Source of the DNA: Fulvivirga sp. M361
GTDB lineage: Bacteria; Bacteroidota; Bacteroidia; Cytophagales; Cyclobacteriaceae
Direction of reading: 5' to 3'
DNA: 64,000 nucleotides
Assembly (NCBI RefSeq): GCF_007097395.1
Contig: NZ_VKDC01000007.1
Location: 1 to 64,000, forward strand
In this document: positions 1-8,558 of the stretch, one piece after another
Layout of the letters: each line of letters opens with the position of its first letter
How positions within the stretch are numbered: position 1 is the first letter of the stretch
Made by a program: the position numbers and the translations under genes
The notes under the pieces: generated by a model
What the model was told of the DNA's origin: nothing
Database searches by the model: none
What the model saw: the letters and a program-made list of their open reading frames with translations, nothing else

Positions 1-74
1 CAAAACGAAGGCCTGTCCAGGCCACTTGACTCCCACTCCTTCATCAACTCAAACATCTTAGATTCCTTGCTCAT
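1..74 (-). CDS. N-terminus of an IS66-type TnpA-like protein, cut by the window edge
   Basis: Reading the minus strand from an ATG at 74 gives 24 open codons, MSKESKMFELMKEWESSGLD followed by RPSF, which run off the left edge. The pattern (charged start, MFEL, a helix with W, then SG and an F near residue 24) resembles the N-terminus of the small helix-turn-helix accessory protein TnpA of IS66-family elements of Bacteroidota. Only a fraction of the protein is visible, so the call rests on pattern memory alone. If correct, an IS copy lies just outside the window and its upstream end falls somewhere in 75-190, where I could not identify a terminal repeat. It could instead be an unrelated small DNA-binding protein. 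Confidence 0.4.
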   Translation of the reverse strand, partial: MSKESKMFELMKEWESSGLDRPSF

Positions 75-295
75 CGCTCTTTTTGTGAACAAAAATCACT
101 ATTCAGAAAGCATACAGCAATACGCCCAACACCGAAGGGATACCATACAACATTGAAACCGGGTTAGTTTCATCAATAAAAGCTCATTAACACTGAAATT
201 ACCCTCTCTCTGGTAATCCATGGTAGTACCGCCTAAGCAAAACAGCGTAGCAGAAATTACGCTTTTTAGCTCTTATATAGCCATTGCCCATGGCC

Positions 296-303
296 TAACT
301 TTG
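296..303 (+). promoter_or_regulatory. -7 element TAACTTTG of the first small secreted protein gene
   Basis: TAACTTTG fits the Bacteroidota -7 consensus TAnnTTTG and lies 36 nt before the ATG, leaving a leader of about 30 nt. The same box with the same leader is conserved in the inverted copy at 3860-3867. No convincing -33 TTG is seen at the expected distance. Confidence 0.6.
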
Positions 304-339
304 TATTGTTGATTTGAAAGAAACGAAACAGAGAGTAAG

Positions 340-684
340 ATGAAAAATATATTAATAGTAGCTGCCCTGATGATAGTAAGTGTAAGTTCCGCTAAAGCGA
401 ATATCAATGGAGATAGTACTGTTACAGCGCAAACAGCTGTAAATTACTTTCAGGCAGAGACCAATGAAAACACAGTTACTTTAACATGGGAAATTACAGG
501 TACAGATAAGACTCTAAAGGTAGGGATCAATATAATGAACTTAGCAGGCGAAATGGTATATCAAGCTAAAACCAATGGTTATTCATCTACGGTAACCCTT
601 GATGATAGTATAAAGCCTGGAATATATATGGCACAGATTAGTGCCGGAAACATTCAAAGAACGAAACGGTTAGTGATCCGATAA
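340..684 (+). CDS. Small secreted protein that is almost only a T9SS sorting domain (copy 1)
   Basis: 114 residues. Residues 1-20 (MKNILIVAALMIVSVSSAKA) form a signal peptide with an AKA cleavage site. After about 20 linker residues, residues 40-114 have the shape of a type A T9SS C-terminal sorting domain: a beta-rich stretch with VTLTWEITG, a VGINIMNLAGEMVY segment, then KPGIYMAQI and the closing basic/hydrophobic KRLVIR. Sorting domains normally hang on a large cargo; here no cargo is present. A paralogue sits inverted at 3488-3823 and a dead copy at 8559-8770. The gene has its own promoter and terminator, so it is monocistronic. Function is unknown; a decoy, carrier, or surface filler for the secretion machine is inference only. 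Confidence 0.8.
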   Translation: MKNILIVAALMIVSVSSAKANINGDSTVTAQTAVNYFQAETNENTVTLTWEITGTDKTLKVGINIMNLAGEMVYQAKTNGYSSTVTLDDSIKPGIYMAQISAGNIQRTKRLVIR

Positions 685-716
685 AGATAAAGTTGATTTT
701 GTGGAGAAGGGATAAA

Positions 717-747
717 AGCCTGGTCGTTGTTTCGGCCGGGCTTTTTT
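717..747 (+). terminator. Rho-independent terminator of copy 1
   Basis: AGCCTGGTCG (717-726) pairs with CGGCCGGGCT (733-742), including G-T pairs, around a 6-nt loop, followed by a run of T to 747. The same hairpin with a different loop follows copy 2. Confidence 0.8.
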
Positions 748-1138
748 CATAATGGATCTATCTCACTCTCCTGAAAATAAAATGGCAATACCGTAAACCT
801 GCTACCTTTAGTAAGTTTAATCATGTAGTTCCACTAACCCAAGGTCTGTAATCGAATGGATTGAGATGATATGAAAGAAATTTTTTAAGAAAAGTTTATT
901 GGTCTTTGTAATGTGTACACGATTTTTCTGATTCTTTTTCTAAATTCAGCACGTTTTAAATTGAAAGTTTAGCCTAAGGCAAAAAGGACCTGCCAGACAG
1001 TTAAAATATGACACTTCATAAACATTATGTAACACATTACGAGCTCATGGGCTTTTAATTTTACATTATTTTCTACTTAGACTCAAGCCCACTTACTTTG
1101 TTCATCTCAAAAAACTTTGTCAAAATTCAAGCATTACT
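748..1138. other. Intergenic, no gene recognised
   Basis: AT-rich sequence between the terminator of the first small secreted gene and the phosphatase. I see no open frame with recognisable protein character, no tRNA and no clear repeat. The end of the interval must hold the phosphatase promoter; ACTTTG strings near 1095 and 1114 are near-matches to the -7 box but not exact. Confidence 0.5.
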
Positions 1139-1894
1139 TTGATCCGAAAATCCACAGAACTCTTCCTTTTAGCCAGCTTACTTTTACCCGGTTTTATACC
1201 TAAAGCCCTTGCCCAAACTGAACATATTGCACAATACTACAACCGACTGCAAAAAGAAAGTAAGCGTGAACCTCAAACCATCCGCTTTGTGGAAGGATCT
1301 GTGGGTTTGGTAGATGATCATACCAAGCTATCACAGATACTTTTACTGCGGCATGGTGAACCCGCCCTTGATAAGAAAGGAAGGCGACGACAAGAGGCTA
1401 TTAAGTACATACACGATTACGATTCGGTCGGGGTCTATTCACCCGGATACATTCCGGTGAAACTTCTATCTGATGAACTTCAAGTCATTCATACCAGTAC
1501 TATTGCCCGGTCTATATCTACGGCAAGACTGGTATTTAATCAGGAGGATATACAGCGGCCTGACGCTCTGTTTCGAGAATTTGAACGGAAAATTTTCTCC
1601 TTTCCTAATATCAAACTTCCACTCAGTTGGTGGCTTACAGGCTCACGACTATTATGGTTTATGGGCTTCAATAAGAAAGGAATAGAAAGCTTTTCACAGG
1701 CAAAAGCAAGGGCCAAATCAGCAGCTCTCTTCCTTGAAAAAGATGCACTTGAAAATGGAAAGACCCTATTGGTTTCACATGGCTTGTTAAACCATTACCT
1801 CGTTAAGTACCTAAAGAAAAATGGATGGGAGGAGGTATATGACGGAGGTAAAGGCTACCTATCTCAGAAATTGCTCATTAGATATGAAGATTGA
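1139..1894 (+). CDS. Exported histidine phosphatase family protein
   Basis: 251 residues. An N-terminal signal peptide (about residues 1-26, ending KALAQ) indicates export. The histidine-phosphatase core is visible: LLRHGEP with RHG at about 70-72 holding the phospho-accepting His, an S-T-x-A-R-S segment near 118-125, and VSHGLLNH near 212-219 carrying the second catalytic His. No ATG lies near the signal peptide, so the start is the TTG at 1139; this is the only start that keeps the export signal. Substrate cannot be told from sequence; periplasmic members often act on small phosphate esters or phosphosugars. It stands alone inside the segment bounded by the inverted small-protein copies. 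Confidence 0.8.
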   Translation: MIRKSTELFLLASLLLPGFIPKALAQTEHIAQYYNRLQKESKREPQTIRFVEGSVGLVDDHTKLSQILLLRHGEPALDKKGRRRQEAIKYIHDYDSVGVYSPGYIPVKLLSDELQVIHTSTIARSISTARLVFNQEDIQRPDALFREFERKIFSFPNIKLPLSWWLTGSRLLWFMGFNKKGIESFSQAKARAKSAALFLEKDALENGKTLLVSHGLLNHYLVKYLKKNGWEEVYDGGKGYLSQKLLIRYED

Positions 1895-2062
1895 TTGTCC
1901 GGGCCTTCTTTGAAAATTACAACTACCGGAAAGTCCAATTTCAATAAAACAAGCCACATTTGGCAAATTGTGGAAAATACATTGTCCTTTCACTGAATCG
2001 TTTTTCTATTTCATTCACTAACCCTTACGGTTTTTAAAACTTATGTAGTCTCATTTTGATGA

Positions 2063-2737
2063 TCAGGCCCCAGGCTGCTGATTGAAAAGACGCTGCTCCA
2101 GATCAATAGCTTTCGGCACAAGCACTTCATTCTCTATTTTAGCATGTATGGTCAGGTCAAGATCAAAAAGCTCCAAACGGGTGAGTAATACATTTAGCGC
2201 CAGGTGATCAGAAAATTGTGTGCGTTCCTTTTTCAAAACTCCGATGAGTGACCTCAACTGCATTTCTACATGATCATCATGATCCAGGGCATAATTGATC
2301 AACTCAACTTTTCTTCGAAAATCATACTGAGTATTTTTACCATGCCTTAGTAAAATGAGGGCATCGACGTATGGAAACAAGTGTTGTTCCTCTTCATTAA
2401 TATGCTCAGCTAATTCCTTGCAAATCCTCTCAAAAAAATGTGATAATAAGGATACCCAATAGGTTTTATGGGATATCTTAAAATCCAATTGATGAATAGC
2501 CATATTTATTTCAGCCAATCGTCTGGTAAGGTAGAATGTATGGGTTCTCCTCAAATAGTCTAAAATTACGGGCAGATCAAATTGTTGGAATAGTGATGCT
2601 TTAAAGCATCCCGGTGACTGAAATACGTCACTGACCATTTGATAAAAATGATGATCTATGCCCGTTGGCAGGTCTATGTCAGAGTGGGGATATCGCTGTT
2701 TAACAAGTAACTGCGTATTAATGATGGTTTCTAGCAT
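2063..2737 (-). CDS. Hemerythrin-like iron protein (RIC/YtfE-type HHE fold)
   Basis: 224 residues, cytoplasmic, all-helical. Di-iron ligand candidates are spaced as in HHE proteins: H66 (RRTH), the cluster H112-x3-E116-x2-H119 in HINEEEQHLFP, H153/H156 in LDHDDHVEM, and H198-x3-E202 in IHAKIENEVLVP. This arrangement matches the C-terminal domain of YtfE/ScdA proteins that repair iron-sulfur clusters after nitrosative or oxidative damage, but the N-terminal ScdA domain with its paired cysteines is missing. A 79-residue gene ends 27 nt upstream on the same strand, so the two are probably co-transcribed. Role in stress defence or oxygen/NO sensing is inferred from the family. Confidence 0.8.
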   Translation of the reverse strand: MLETIINTQLLVKQRYPHSDIDLPTGIDHHFYQMVSDVFQSPGCFKASLFQQFDLPVILDYLRRTHTFYLTRRLAEINMAIHQLDFKISHKTYWVSLLSHFFERICKELAEHINEEEQHLFPYVDALILLRHGKNTQYDFRRKVELINYALDHDDHVEMQLRSLIGVLKKERTQFSDHLALNVLLTRLELFDLDLTIHAKIENEVLVPKAIDLEQRLFNQQPGA

Positions 2738-2764
2738 AAGTGTAAGATTTAATAGAACGGTGCT

Positions 2765-3004
2765 TTAATTAACAAATTTCAGGGAAAGGACACTCAAAGA
2801 TACATTCTGCCTTCGAAAAATGTGTAAAGCGGGTCCATGATCTTCAAACATATAACTGTAAATAATCTCAAATACTTCATAAAGGGTAGTTGCTTCACGG
2901 ACCAGGCCATTCAAAGCATATACATCACCATTGGTAAGGCAAATAGCCTTATGAATCGATCCGTTTTTGGTGCTATGTATTTGTATTTGAGCAGGTAGCA
3001 TCAT
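2765..3004 (-). CDS. Small protein of unknown function upstream of the hemerythrin gene
   Basis: 79 residues starting at tandem ATGs (3004 or 3001) with an AGGA purine stretch just before. Not recognised. It has no signal peptide or membrane segment; the sequence alternates polar and hydrophobic residues (IHKAICLTNGDVYALNGL and SVLSLKFVN at the end), suggesting a small beta-rich cytosolic domain. The 27-nt gap to the hemerythrin gene downstream suggests an operon and possibly a shared stress role. Confidence 0.6.
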   Translation of the reverse strand: MMLPAQIQIHSTKNGSIHKAICLTNGDVYALNGLVREATTLYEVFEIIYSYMFEDHGPALHIFRRQNVSLSVLSLKFVN

Positions 3005-3424
3005 TTTTTCCTCGTCATTATCTCACCTTTAAAACCTTGACATGGATATAGCAAAAGCAAGATTTACAGCATTAAACGAGCCTGATAACAACGTTATTTA
3101 GGATTTTTCTAAACAATGTAAAGATGCTTTATACCACCTAATCAGTCAATCGCTATATATAGCTATTTTGGCATAGCTACATATAAGATATTAAGAGGTT
3201 CCTATTGTGCATTAAGGCAACACTATCTCAATGGAGTACATCAAAAAATCGCAATGGGTGGATAACAAAAAAGGATCGAAAAATAACAACCGTGATTTTT
3301 ACCACGGTAATTGACTTAAAGCGCGTTACCACAGATTACCGGAAAGGCAATAATTTCTGTATTCAATAAGGTACTTTATCCCGTTTTTACGACGAAGGTG
3401 AAAGAAAAGGGGCATTAAAAAAAC
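3005..3424. other. Intergenic region with a small perfect hairpin
   Basis: No gene is recognised between the 79-residue gene and the second inverted arm. ACCGTG (3289-3294) and CACGGT (3303-3308) form a 6-bp hairpin with an 8-nt loop. The part adjoining 3004 must carry the promoter of the hemerythrin operon, but no exact TAnnTTTG box is seen. Confidence 0.45.
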
Positions 3425-3455
3425 AAAAAAGCCCGACCGATAATTCGACCAGGCT
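3424..3455 (-). terminator. Rho-independent terminator of copy 2
   Basis: On the minus strand, AGCCTGGTCG and CGGTCGGGCT pair around a 6-nt loop and run into T residues (A run 3425-3430 on the plus strand). The stem is the same as in copy 1. Confidence 0.75.
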
Positions 3456-3487
3456 TTTATCCCTTCTCCACAAAATCAACTTTATCT

Positions 3488-3823
3488 TTATCGGATCACC
3501 AACCGCTTAGTTTTTTGAACGTTTCCTATACTAATCTGTGCCATGTATACTCCTGCCTCCGCTTTACCATCAAGTGCCAGTGTAGAGGCGTAACCCTTTG
3601 AAGTAGTTTCATATACCACTGTGCCTTCTAAATTGGTGATGTTAATCACTACTTCCTCAGTGCTGTCCGCGCTAGTGATTTCCCAGGTTAACGTAATAAT
3701 GTTCTCATTTGCTTCAGCCTGAAAGTGCTCTACTGAAGTGGGTTGAGTCAAGCTGTTTACATTCGCTTTAACAGAAGTTAAACTTACTATCATCAGGGCG
3801 GCTACTATTAGTATATTTTTCAT
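3488..3823 (-). CDS. Small secreted protein that is almost only a T9SS sorting domain (copy 2)
   Basis: 111 residues, paralogue of the gene at 340-684 in inverted orientation. The first 14 residues (MKNILIVAALMIVS) and the C-terminal end (YMAQISIGN...TKRLVIR) are nearly identical to copy 1, while residues 15-85 differ at roughly half of positions. It has the same layout: signal peptide, short linker, then a beta-rich domain ending in KRLVIR as in type A T9SS sorting domains. There is no cargo domain. The pattern of conserved ends and variable centre suggests either selection for the secretion signals or gene conversion at the ends. Function unknown. Confidence 0.8.
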   Translation of the reverse strand: MKNILIVAALMIVSLTSVKANVNSLTQPTSVEHFQAEANENIITLTWEITSADSTEEVVINITNLEGTVVYETTSKGYASTLALDGKAEAGVYMAQISIGNVQKTKRLVIR

Positions 3824-3859
3824 CTTACTCTCTGTTTCGTTTCTTTCAAATCAACAATA

Positions 3860-3867
3860 CAAAGTTA
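3860..3867 (-). promoter_or_regulatory. -7 element TAACTTTG of the second small secreted protein gene
   Basis: On the minus strand TAACTTTG stands at the same distance from the ATG as in copy 1, with an identical leader. The conservation between the arms supports it as the true promoter. Confidence 0.6.
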
Positions 3868-3930
3868 GGGTACTGCGGATGGCTATATAAGAGCTAAAAA
3901 GCGTAATTTCTGCTACGTTGTTTTGCTTAG

Positions 3931-4233
3931 ATCTCATTACCAGATATTACACGAAGGGTAGCATTTTCAGTATAAAAAAGCTTTTTCAGTAATCATATCC
4001 CTGGTTAAATATCACTCGAAGACGAATGAAAAACTCCAAAGAATCAGAAGCAATGAACTAAACTTCCACAGATGGAAAGGGTACTGGTGCGGCGCACTTT
4101 GATATCAAATATGCAGACACTCTTTTAGTTCAGATAGGAGAACGTTATATAATTATGTACGAATGGTGCGGGACATCGACTAGTTTGTAACTTTCTATTT
4201 CAAAAGGCAATACTTTCTTCAAAGCATTTATCA
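3931..4233. other. Intergenic, no gene recognised
   Basis: Sequence beyond the right repeat arm up to the kinase/aminotransferase gene. I see no coding character. A TAACTTTC near 4187 is a one-base mismatch to the -7 box and could drive the downstream gene. Confidence 0.4.
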
Positions 4234-6495
4234 ATGAAAGAAATTCTTAAAACAGAATTTGGGTTTCGTTCTCCTAAGATAAAAAGGATCAACGGATATG
4301 ATAATGTCAATTATTGCATTAGAGAAAAGTCGGATCAGTTTATATTCAAAACCTATACTTATAATGATGAGCTTCTGACTATACTTAACGCAGAAAACGA
4401 AGCACTTTTGCATCTCCAGGAAAAGGATAATGATACGTTCCCCAGGCCAATTCCTTTTCGAAACGGTGATTTCATCAAAACACTGGATTTAGATGGCAAA
4501 AAAACAATATGCAGAATGCTCTCCTTCCTTGAGGGAGAATTTTCCGGCGACCAAAAACCAATAGCCGAGCTGTATCGATCTTTTGGAAGTTTCCTTGCAG
4601 AGATGGATGTAAAATTTCAAACATTCGACAACTATATCATCAGAGCAAGGCAATGGGAATGGGACATCCAATACTTGCACCTCAACAAAAAATACCTTGA
4701 GGATATTCCAGATCCGCATGACAGGAACATTGTCAGCTACTTTTTTCTTCAATTTGAAGAAATTGTGATTCCGGTATTGCCTGGTTTGAGAAAACAAATT
4801 ATTCACAATGACGCCAATGAATGGAATGTACTGGTGAATGATGGGAAGGTTTCGGGAATCATCGATTTTGGTGATTTGGCCTATACACCTTTAATCAATG
4901 AATTGGCAGTGGCCATTGTATACGCTTGCTATGACAAAGAAGATCCCCTGAAGTGGATTCCTGTTATACTAAAATCATACCATGACACGCTGCCACTAGA
5001 GCAAAAGGAACTAAACATTTTATATTATCTAATAGCAGCCAGACTTTGTATTAGCGTATGCAATTCAGCCCATGCAAAGAAGACTGACCCTGACAATACC
5101 TACGCCACAGTCAGTGAGAAATATGCCTGGAAAATGCTACACAAATGGCTAGAGGTCAACCCGCGAAGTGCAGAAAATTTATTCAGAGAAACTGTTGGCA
5201 TACCTGTCCGTCCTCAACGATCAGCAAGTGAAGAAATCCAAAAGAGGCATCAGCATTTAAGTCCAATTCTGTCCTTGAGCTATTCACAACCAATCTTTAT
5301 GGATCGTGCTGCATTTCAATACATGTATGATACCCATGGGAATACTTTTCTTGATGCCTACAATAACATTCCCCATGTCGGACATTCTCACCCCAGGATA
5401 GTAGAAGCTGGACAAAGACAACTAGCGCGGTTGAACACCAATACCCGCTACCTGTACAATTTACTGTCAGAATACGCAGAAAAACTATTGTCTAAATTCC
5501 CCAAACCTCTCAAAAAAATCTATTTTGTTAACTCAGGAAGTGCGGCAACAGACCTGGCGATGCGTATGGTTTATGCGCGTACTCAACACAGGAAAACAAT
5601 GGTTTTGGAGCATGGTTATCATGGAAATACACAGATGGCCATCGACATTAGTGACTATAAGTTCAGTAACCCAAAAGGTCAGGGTCAAAAAGACTATATC
5701 ATTAAGATACCAATTCCAGATACATATAGGGGCAAATACACTGATGAATATGCCGGTCAATATTATGCCACTGAAGCCGTTGAACAAATCGAACATGCCA
5801 ATTCACCCATTGCAGCATTTATTGCAGAACCTATTGTCGGGTGTGGGGGGCAGATTCCATTGGCAGATGGATACTTGAAAGGAATCTATCCAGCTATTAG
5901 AAAGCAAGGAGGAATTTGTATTAGTGATGAAGTACAAACAGGCTTTGGGCGCCTGGGTGGTTGTTACTGGGGATTCGAAGCTCAAGAGGTGATCCCTGAT
6001 CTGGTTATTATTGGAAAACCCATGGGCAATGGGCATCCTATAGGCGCAGTCGTTACAACAGATGAAATAGCAGAGTCTTTTAGCAAAGGGGTTGAGTTTT
6101 TTAGTTCATTTGGAGGTAACCCTGTTTCATGTGCTATCGGGTTGGCTGTATTGGAAGTCATCGAAGAAGAAAGGTTACAAGAGAATGCAAAATACGTGGG
6201 AGCGTATTATAAATCGCTATTCATGGAGCTTCAAAAGAAGTATGATTGCATTGGAGATGTCAGAGGATCAGGGTTATTTTTAGGTGTGGACATAGTGGAA
6301 GAAGGAACCCGGAAAACGGATAGAAAATTAGCCGGTCACATCAAAAACGAACTGCGACAGAAACACATCCTGATCAGCACAGATGGGCCAGATGATAACG
6401 TGCTAAAAACAAAACCACCCTTGTGCTTTACCAGGGAAAATGCCGAAGAAGTAATAGAGGCAATTGGTGACGTATTAAAAACCAGAAAAGAATGA
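4234..6495 (+). CDS. Fusion of an APH-type kinase and a class III PLP aminotransferase (putative phospho-amino-compound lyase)
   Basis: 753 residues, two enzymes in one chain. Residues 1-330 are an aminoglycoside-phosphotransferase/choline-kinase fold: Brenner motif HNDANEWN near 191 (catalytic Asp) and IIDFGD near 209 (metal-binding Asp). Residues 345-753 are a class III aminotransferase: [11 protein letters not shown] near 432 for phosphate binding, DEVQTGFGR near 565, and the PLP lysine in [11 protein letters not shown] near 595. Known relatives pair a kinase with a PLP phospho-lyase, for example hydroxylysine kinase with phosphohydroxylysine phospho-lyase and the ethanolamine-phosphate lyase. 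By analogy this protein may phosphorylate an amino alcohol or hydroxy-amino acid and eliminate phosphate and ammonia. The M23 peptidase insert found between the halves in some fusions is absent. Its stop overlaps the racemase start. Confidence 0.8.
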   Translation: MKEILKTEFGFRSPKIKRINGYDNVNYCIREKSDQFIFKTYTYNDELLTILNAENEALLHLQEKDNDTFPRPIPFRNGDFIKTLDLDGKKTICRMLSFLEGEFSGDQKPIAELYRSFGSFLAEMDVKFQTFDNYIIRARQWEWDIQYLHLNKKYLEDIPDPHDRNIVSYFFLQFEEIVIPVLPGLRKQIIHNDANEWNVLVNDGKVSGIIDFGDLAYTPLINELAVAIVYACYDKEDPLKWIPVILKSYHDTLPLEQKELNILYYLIAARLCISVCNSAHAKKTDPDNTYATVSEKYAWKMLHKWLEVNPRSAENLFRETVGIPVRPQRSASEEIQKRHQHLSPILSLSYSQPIFMDRAAFQYMYDTHGNTFLDAYNNIPHVGHSHPRIVEAGQRQLARLNTNTRYLYNLLSEYAEKLLSKFPKPLKKIYFVNSGSAATDLAMRMVYARTQHRKTMVLEHGYHGNTQMAIDISDYKFSNPKGQGQKDYIIKIPIPDTYRGKYTDEYAGQYYATEAVEQIEHANSPIAAFIAEPIVGCGGQIPLADGYLKGIYPAIRKQGGICISDEVQTGFGRLGGCYWGFEAQEVIPDLVIIGKPMGNGHPIGAVVTTDEIAESFSKGVEFFSSFGGNPVSCAIGLAVLEVIEEERLQENAKYVGAYYKSLFMELQKKYDCIGDVRGSGLFLGVDIVEEGTRKTDRKLAGHIKNELRQKHILISTDGPDDNVLKTKPPLCFTRENAEEVIEAIGDVLKTRKE

Positions 6496-7190
6496 AGAAA
6501 CTCGGTTTAATTGGTGGCACATCATGGCATTCTACTATTGAATATTATCGAAATATCAATCAGCTCGTAAACGATCATTTTGGAGATAATACCAATCCAC
6601 CACTAATGGTTTATACTCTAAACCAATTCCAAATACATAGATATCAAATAGAAAATAATTGGAGGGCCATTGCCCGGTCTATAATAGAAGCAGCCTGGAG
6701 CCTTGAACGAGCAGGAGTGGAAGCTGTCATGTTTTGTGCTAATACACCACATAAGGTCTACGAGGTAGTAGAAGAAAAAGTAACTGTACCCATCATACAT
6801 ATTGCTGATGCCACCGCTCAGGAAATTAAGTCCAGAGACATAAATAAGGTTTGTTTTATTGGTACACGGTTCACTATGGAAGAGACTTTTCTTATCGGTA
6901 GAATTTCCAAATATGATATAGAGGTACAGATACCTGAAGAAAAGGTTGTAATTGAAGAATTGCACCGGATCATTCAAAAAGAACTGACCTATGGAGTGGT
7001 CCACAAACCATCAAAACAATATGTGATGGATACGTTAAAATCAATGATCGATAATGGGGCCGAAGGTGTCATTTTAGGCTGTACTGAATTTCCACTAATG
7101 ATTTCCAATGAAGATTTAACCTTCCCTATTTTTAACACGACAGAGATTCATTCAAGGGCGGCCACCCATTTTATTTTGAGTTCGAATTAA
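6492..7190 (+). CDS. Aspartate/glutamate racemase family protein
   Basis: 232 residues. The two-cysteine racemase fold is clear: LGLIGGTSWHST at the N-terminus, the first catalytic Cys in MFCANTPH near 82 and the second in LGCTEFPL near 196. These PLP-independent enzymes interconvert L- and D-amino acids by deprotonation from either face. The start codon overlaps the stop of the kinase/aminotransferase gene by ATGA, so translation is coupled and the racemase probably supplies or consumes the same substrate's enantiomer. No signal peptide, so cytoplasmic. Substrate is not decided by sequence; aspartate-type is the family default. Confidence 0.85.
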   Translation: MKKLGLIGGTSWHSTIEYYRNINQLVNDHFGDNTNPPLMVYTLNQFQIHRYQIENNWRAIARSIIEAAWSLERAGVEAVMFCANTPHKVYEVVEEKVTVPIIHIADATAQEIKSRDINKVCFIGTRFTMEETFLIGRISKYDIEVQIPEEKVVIEELHRIIQKELTYGVVHKPSKQYVMDTLKSMIDNGAEGVILGCTEFPLMISNEDLTFPIFNTTEIHSRAATHFILSSN

Positions 7191-7200
7191 ACCAAGACGT

Positions 7201-7464
7201 ATGGAACATTATGAAATTAGCAAAACCGATTTGTTGGCTATTGAAAGAACAAGATTGGCCAACGAACGTACATCTTTGGCCTATTTTAGGTCTTTTATAG
7301 TTTTTTTGAGTTCAGGGTTTGTCATTCTCAAAATAGAGGTTTTAAGCAACCTTCAGGTATTGGGTATCTCTTTTATTGTGATAGCTTTTATTTTTCTAAT
7401 CGTTGGAATAGCACGGTTTCTCTACGTCAAGAAGAAGATTAAAAAATTCTATAAGTATAAATAG
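7201..7464 (+). CDS. DUF202 small membrane protein
   Basis: 87 residues. The N-terminal segment LLAIERTRLANERTSLAYFR is the hallmark of DUF202 (YidH-like) proteins: a charged helix before two membrane spans (about 30-48 and 52-74), ending in a lysine-rich tail. It begins 10 nt after the racemase, so it is the last gene of that operon. Function of the family is unknown. Confidence 0.85.
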   Translation: MEHYEISKTDLLAIERTRLANERTSLAYFRSFIVFLSSGFVILKIEVLSNLQVLGISFIVIAFIFLIVGIARFLYVKKKIKKFYKYK

Positions 7465-8055
7465 AAGTACATCTCTGAAAAACACTCCGGTATAATGCCT
7501 ACTCAACGTACTTTTCCCTCAAAGGTATTTGACATAGAGTTATTTACTCAAATACGATTGTAACTCCCTGGAATTAGGCTAACATATTTCAACTGTACTT
7601 TTAAAGTTAGATTTCTCTACCAACAATTCTACACGGCTGCCTATTCCAAAATCATATGAGGTGCTAATCAAATGGCCAATTAGGACAAAATTTTGAGTAT
7701 CCACCGGCAATGACTTCAGGCTCCTCCTGTGGATTATCCGATTAGGGCAAATGGGCTCATGTTGGAGAAGAAGGTGGTGCCCAAAAAAAGGTATATTTCT
7801 TAAAAGAAACTGGAAAAATATTGGGGTAATAAGGAGATCCATTCCAATGGAAAATGGATTTCTGTACCTGCACTATGAGAAATTATCTATGTATGAACGG
7901 ATAGGAGATTAGTTTTTATCTCCAAAAATTTCACAATTTGTATTATCTTAAACAACGTCGTTAGTAAAGAATAAGTCCAATAAAATATCACACCCATTAG
8001 CATGGTCTAGTGTACTGTTTTTTACTTTTACCTGGAGCCATTTTTTTTTGGCAAA
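7465..8055. other. 590 bp without a recognised gene; probably gene debris
   Basis: Open frames here are short and interrupted on both strands. A minus-strand frame of 87 codons at 7579-7842 has weakly protein-like composition at its C-terminal half but no recognised motif and a poor N-terminus, so I do not call it. The position between a complete operon and a truncated glycosidase fragment suggests remnants of deleted genes. Confidence 0.4.
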
Positions 8056-8502
8056 TTGTCAAACTACTCTTCGACAAAAGAGAACAACACCTCATTTAAT
8101 GCTATTAAAAAAATGTCTGCCGGGGAAAAGATCGCACAACTGCAAGGCATTTGGATGAAGGACTGGCTGGAAGGCAGAATATTATCCCTGGATTTATGCC
8201 GGAAGAAAATACTTCATGGTATCGGTCATTTCAGGCAGTTTGCAGGATCCACTGATTTACATCCAACCGAACTAAAGAAAGTGATCAGTGATATTCAACA
8301 ATACCTGATCCACGAAGCACCAAGCGGAATACCAGCCTTATTTAGCGATGAAGCGATATGTGGCTTTTCGGCTAAGGGAGCCATTACACTTCCACAACAA
8401 ATTGGAATGGGCTTCACCTGGAAAGTGGGTCTATTACGAGAAAATACGGAGATGACGGCCGAGCGCATGACCAAAGTTGAAGCAAGTTTGGTCCAAGTAT
8501 AA
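8056..8502 (+). pseudogene. Truncated glycoside hydrolase family 3 N-terminal fragment
   Basis: The frame opens at a TTG (8056) or, more plausibly, an ATG at 8113. KKMSAGEKIAQLQG matches the start of GH3 catalytic domains (usual form MTLEEKIGQL), and HEAPSGIPALFSDEAICG with KGAITLPQQIGMGFTW matches the conserved IP-LF-DEA-HG and ATxFPQxIGLAxTW segments. The frame stops about 130 residues in, before the catalytic aspartate region, and lacks the signal peptide expected of the family. A functional GH3 enzyme needs over 500 further residues, so this is a 5' relic of a beta-glucosidase/xylosidase-like gene. Confidence 0.75.
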
Positions 8503-8558
8503 ATATGCCAGTTCCGAAAAAGAAGCTGGCGTAAAATGCTTGAATGCAGGTTTAGATG

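Larger units (their letters stand above)
233..747 (+). repeat. Left arm of a 0.5 kb inverted duplication (small sorting-domain gene with promoter and terminator)
   Basis: This stretch is repeated in inverted orientation at 3425-3930. Promoter, 5' leader, signal-peptide codons, the last 20 codons and the 3' hairpin are nearly identical between the arms, while the middle of the gene has diverged. Weaker similarity extends outward to about 190 (a shared CTGAAA and TCTGGTAAT). The arms enclose about 2.7 kb carrying a phosphatase and a hemerythrin-type gene. Confidence 0.85.
3425..3930 (-). repeat. Right arm of the 0.5 kb inverted duplication
   Basis: Inverted counterpart of 233-747. The segment from the upstream CTAAGC through the leader (ending GAGAGTAAG before the ATG) matches the left arm almost base for base apart from about a dozen positions beside the -7 box. 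Confidence 0.85.

Noticed and set aside
7579-7842. 87-codon minus-strand frame
   Set aside because: Weak protein-like look in its C-terminal half only, poor start, no recognised motif; kept as gap debris rather than a gene.
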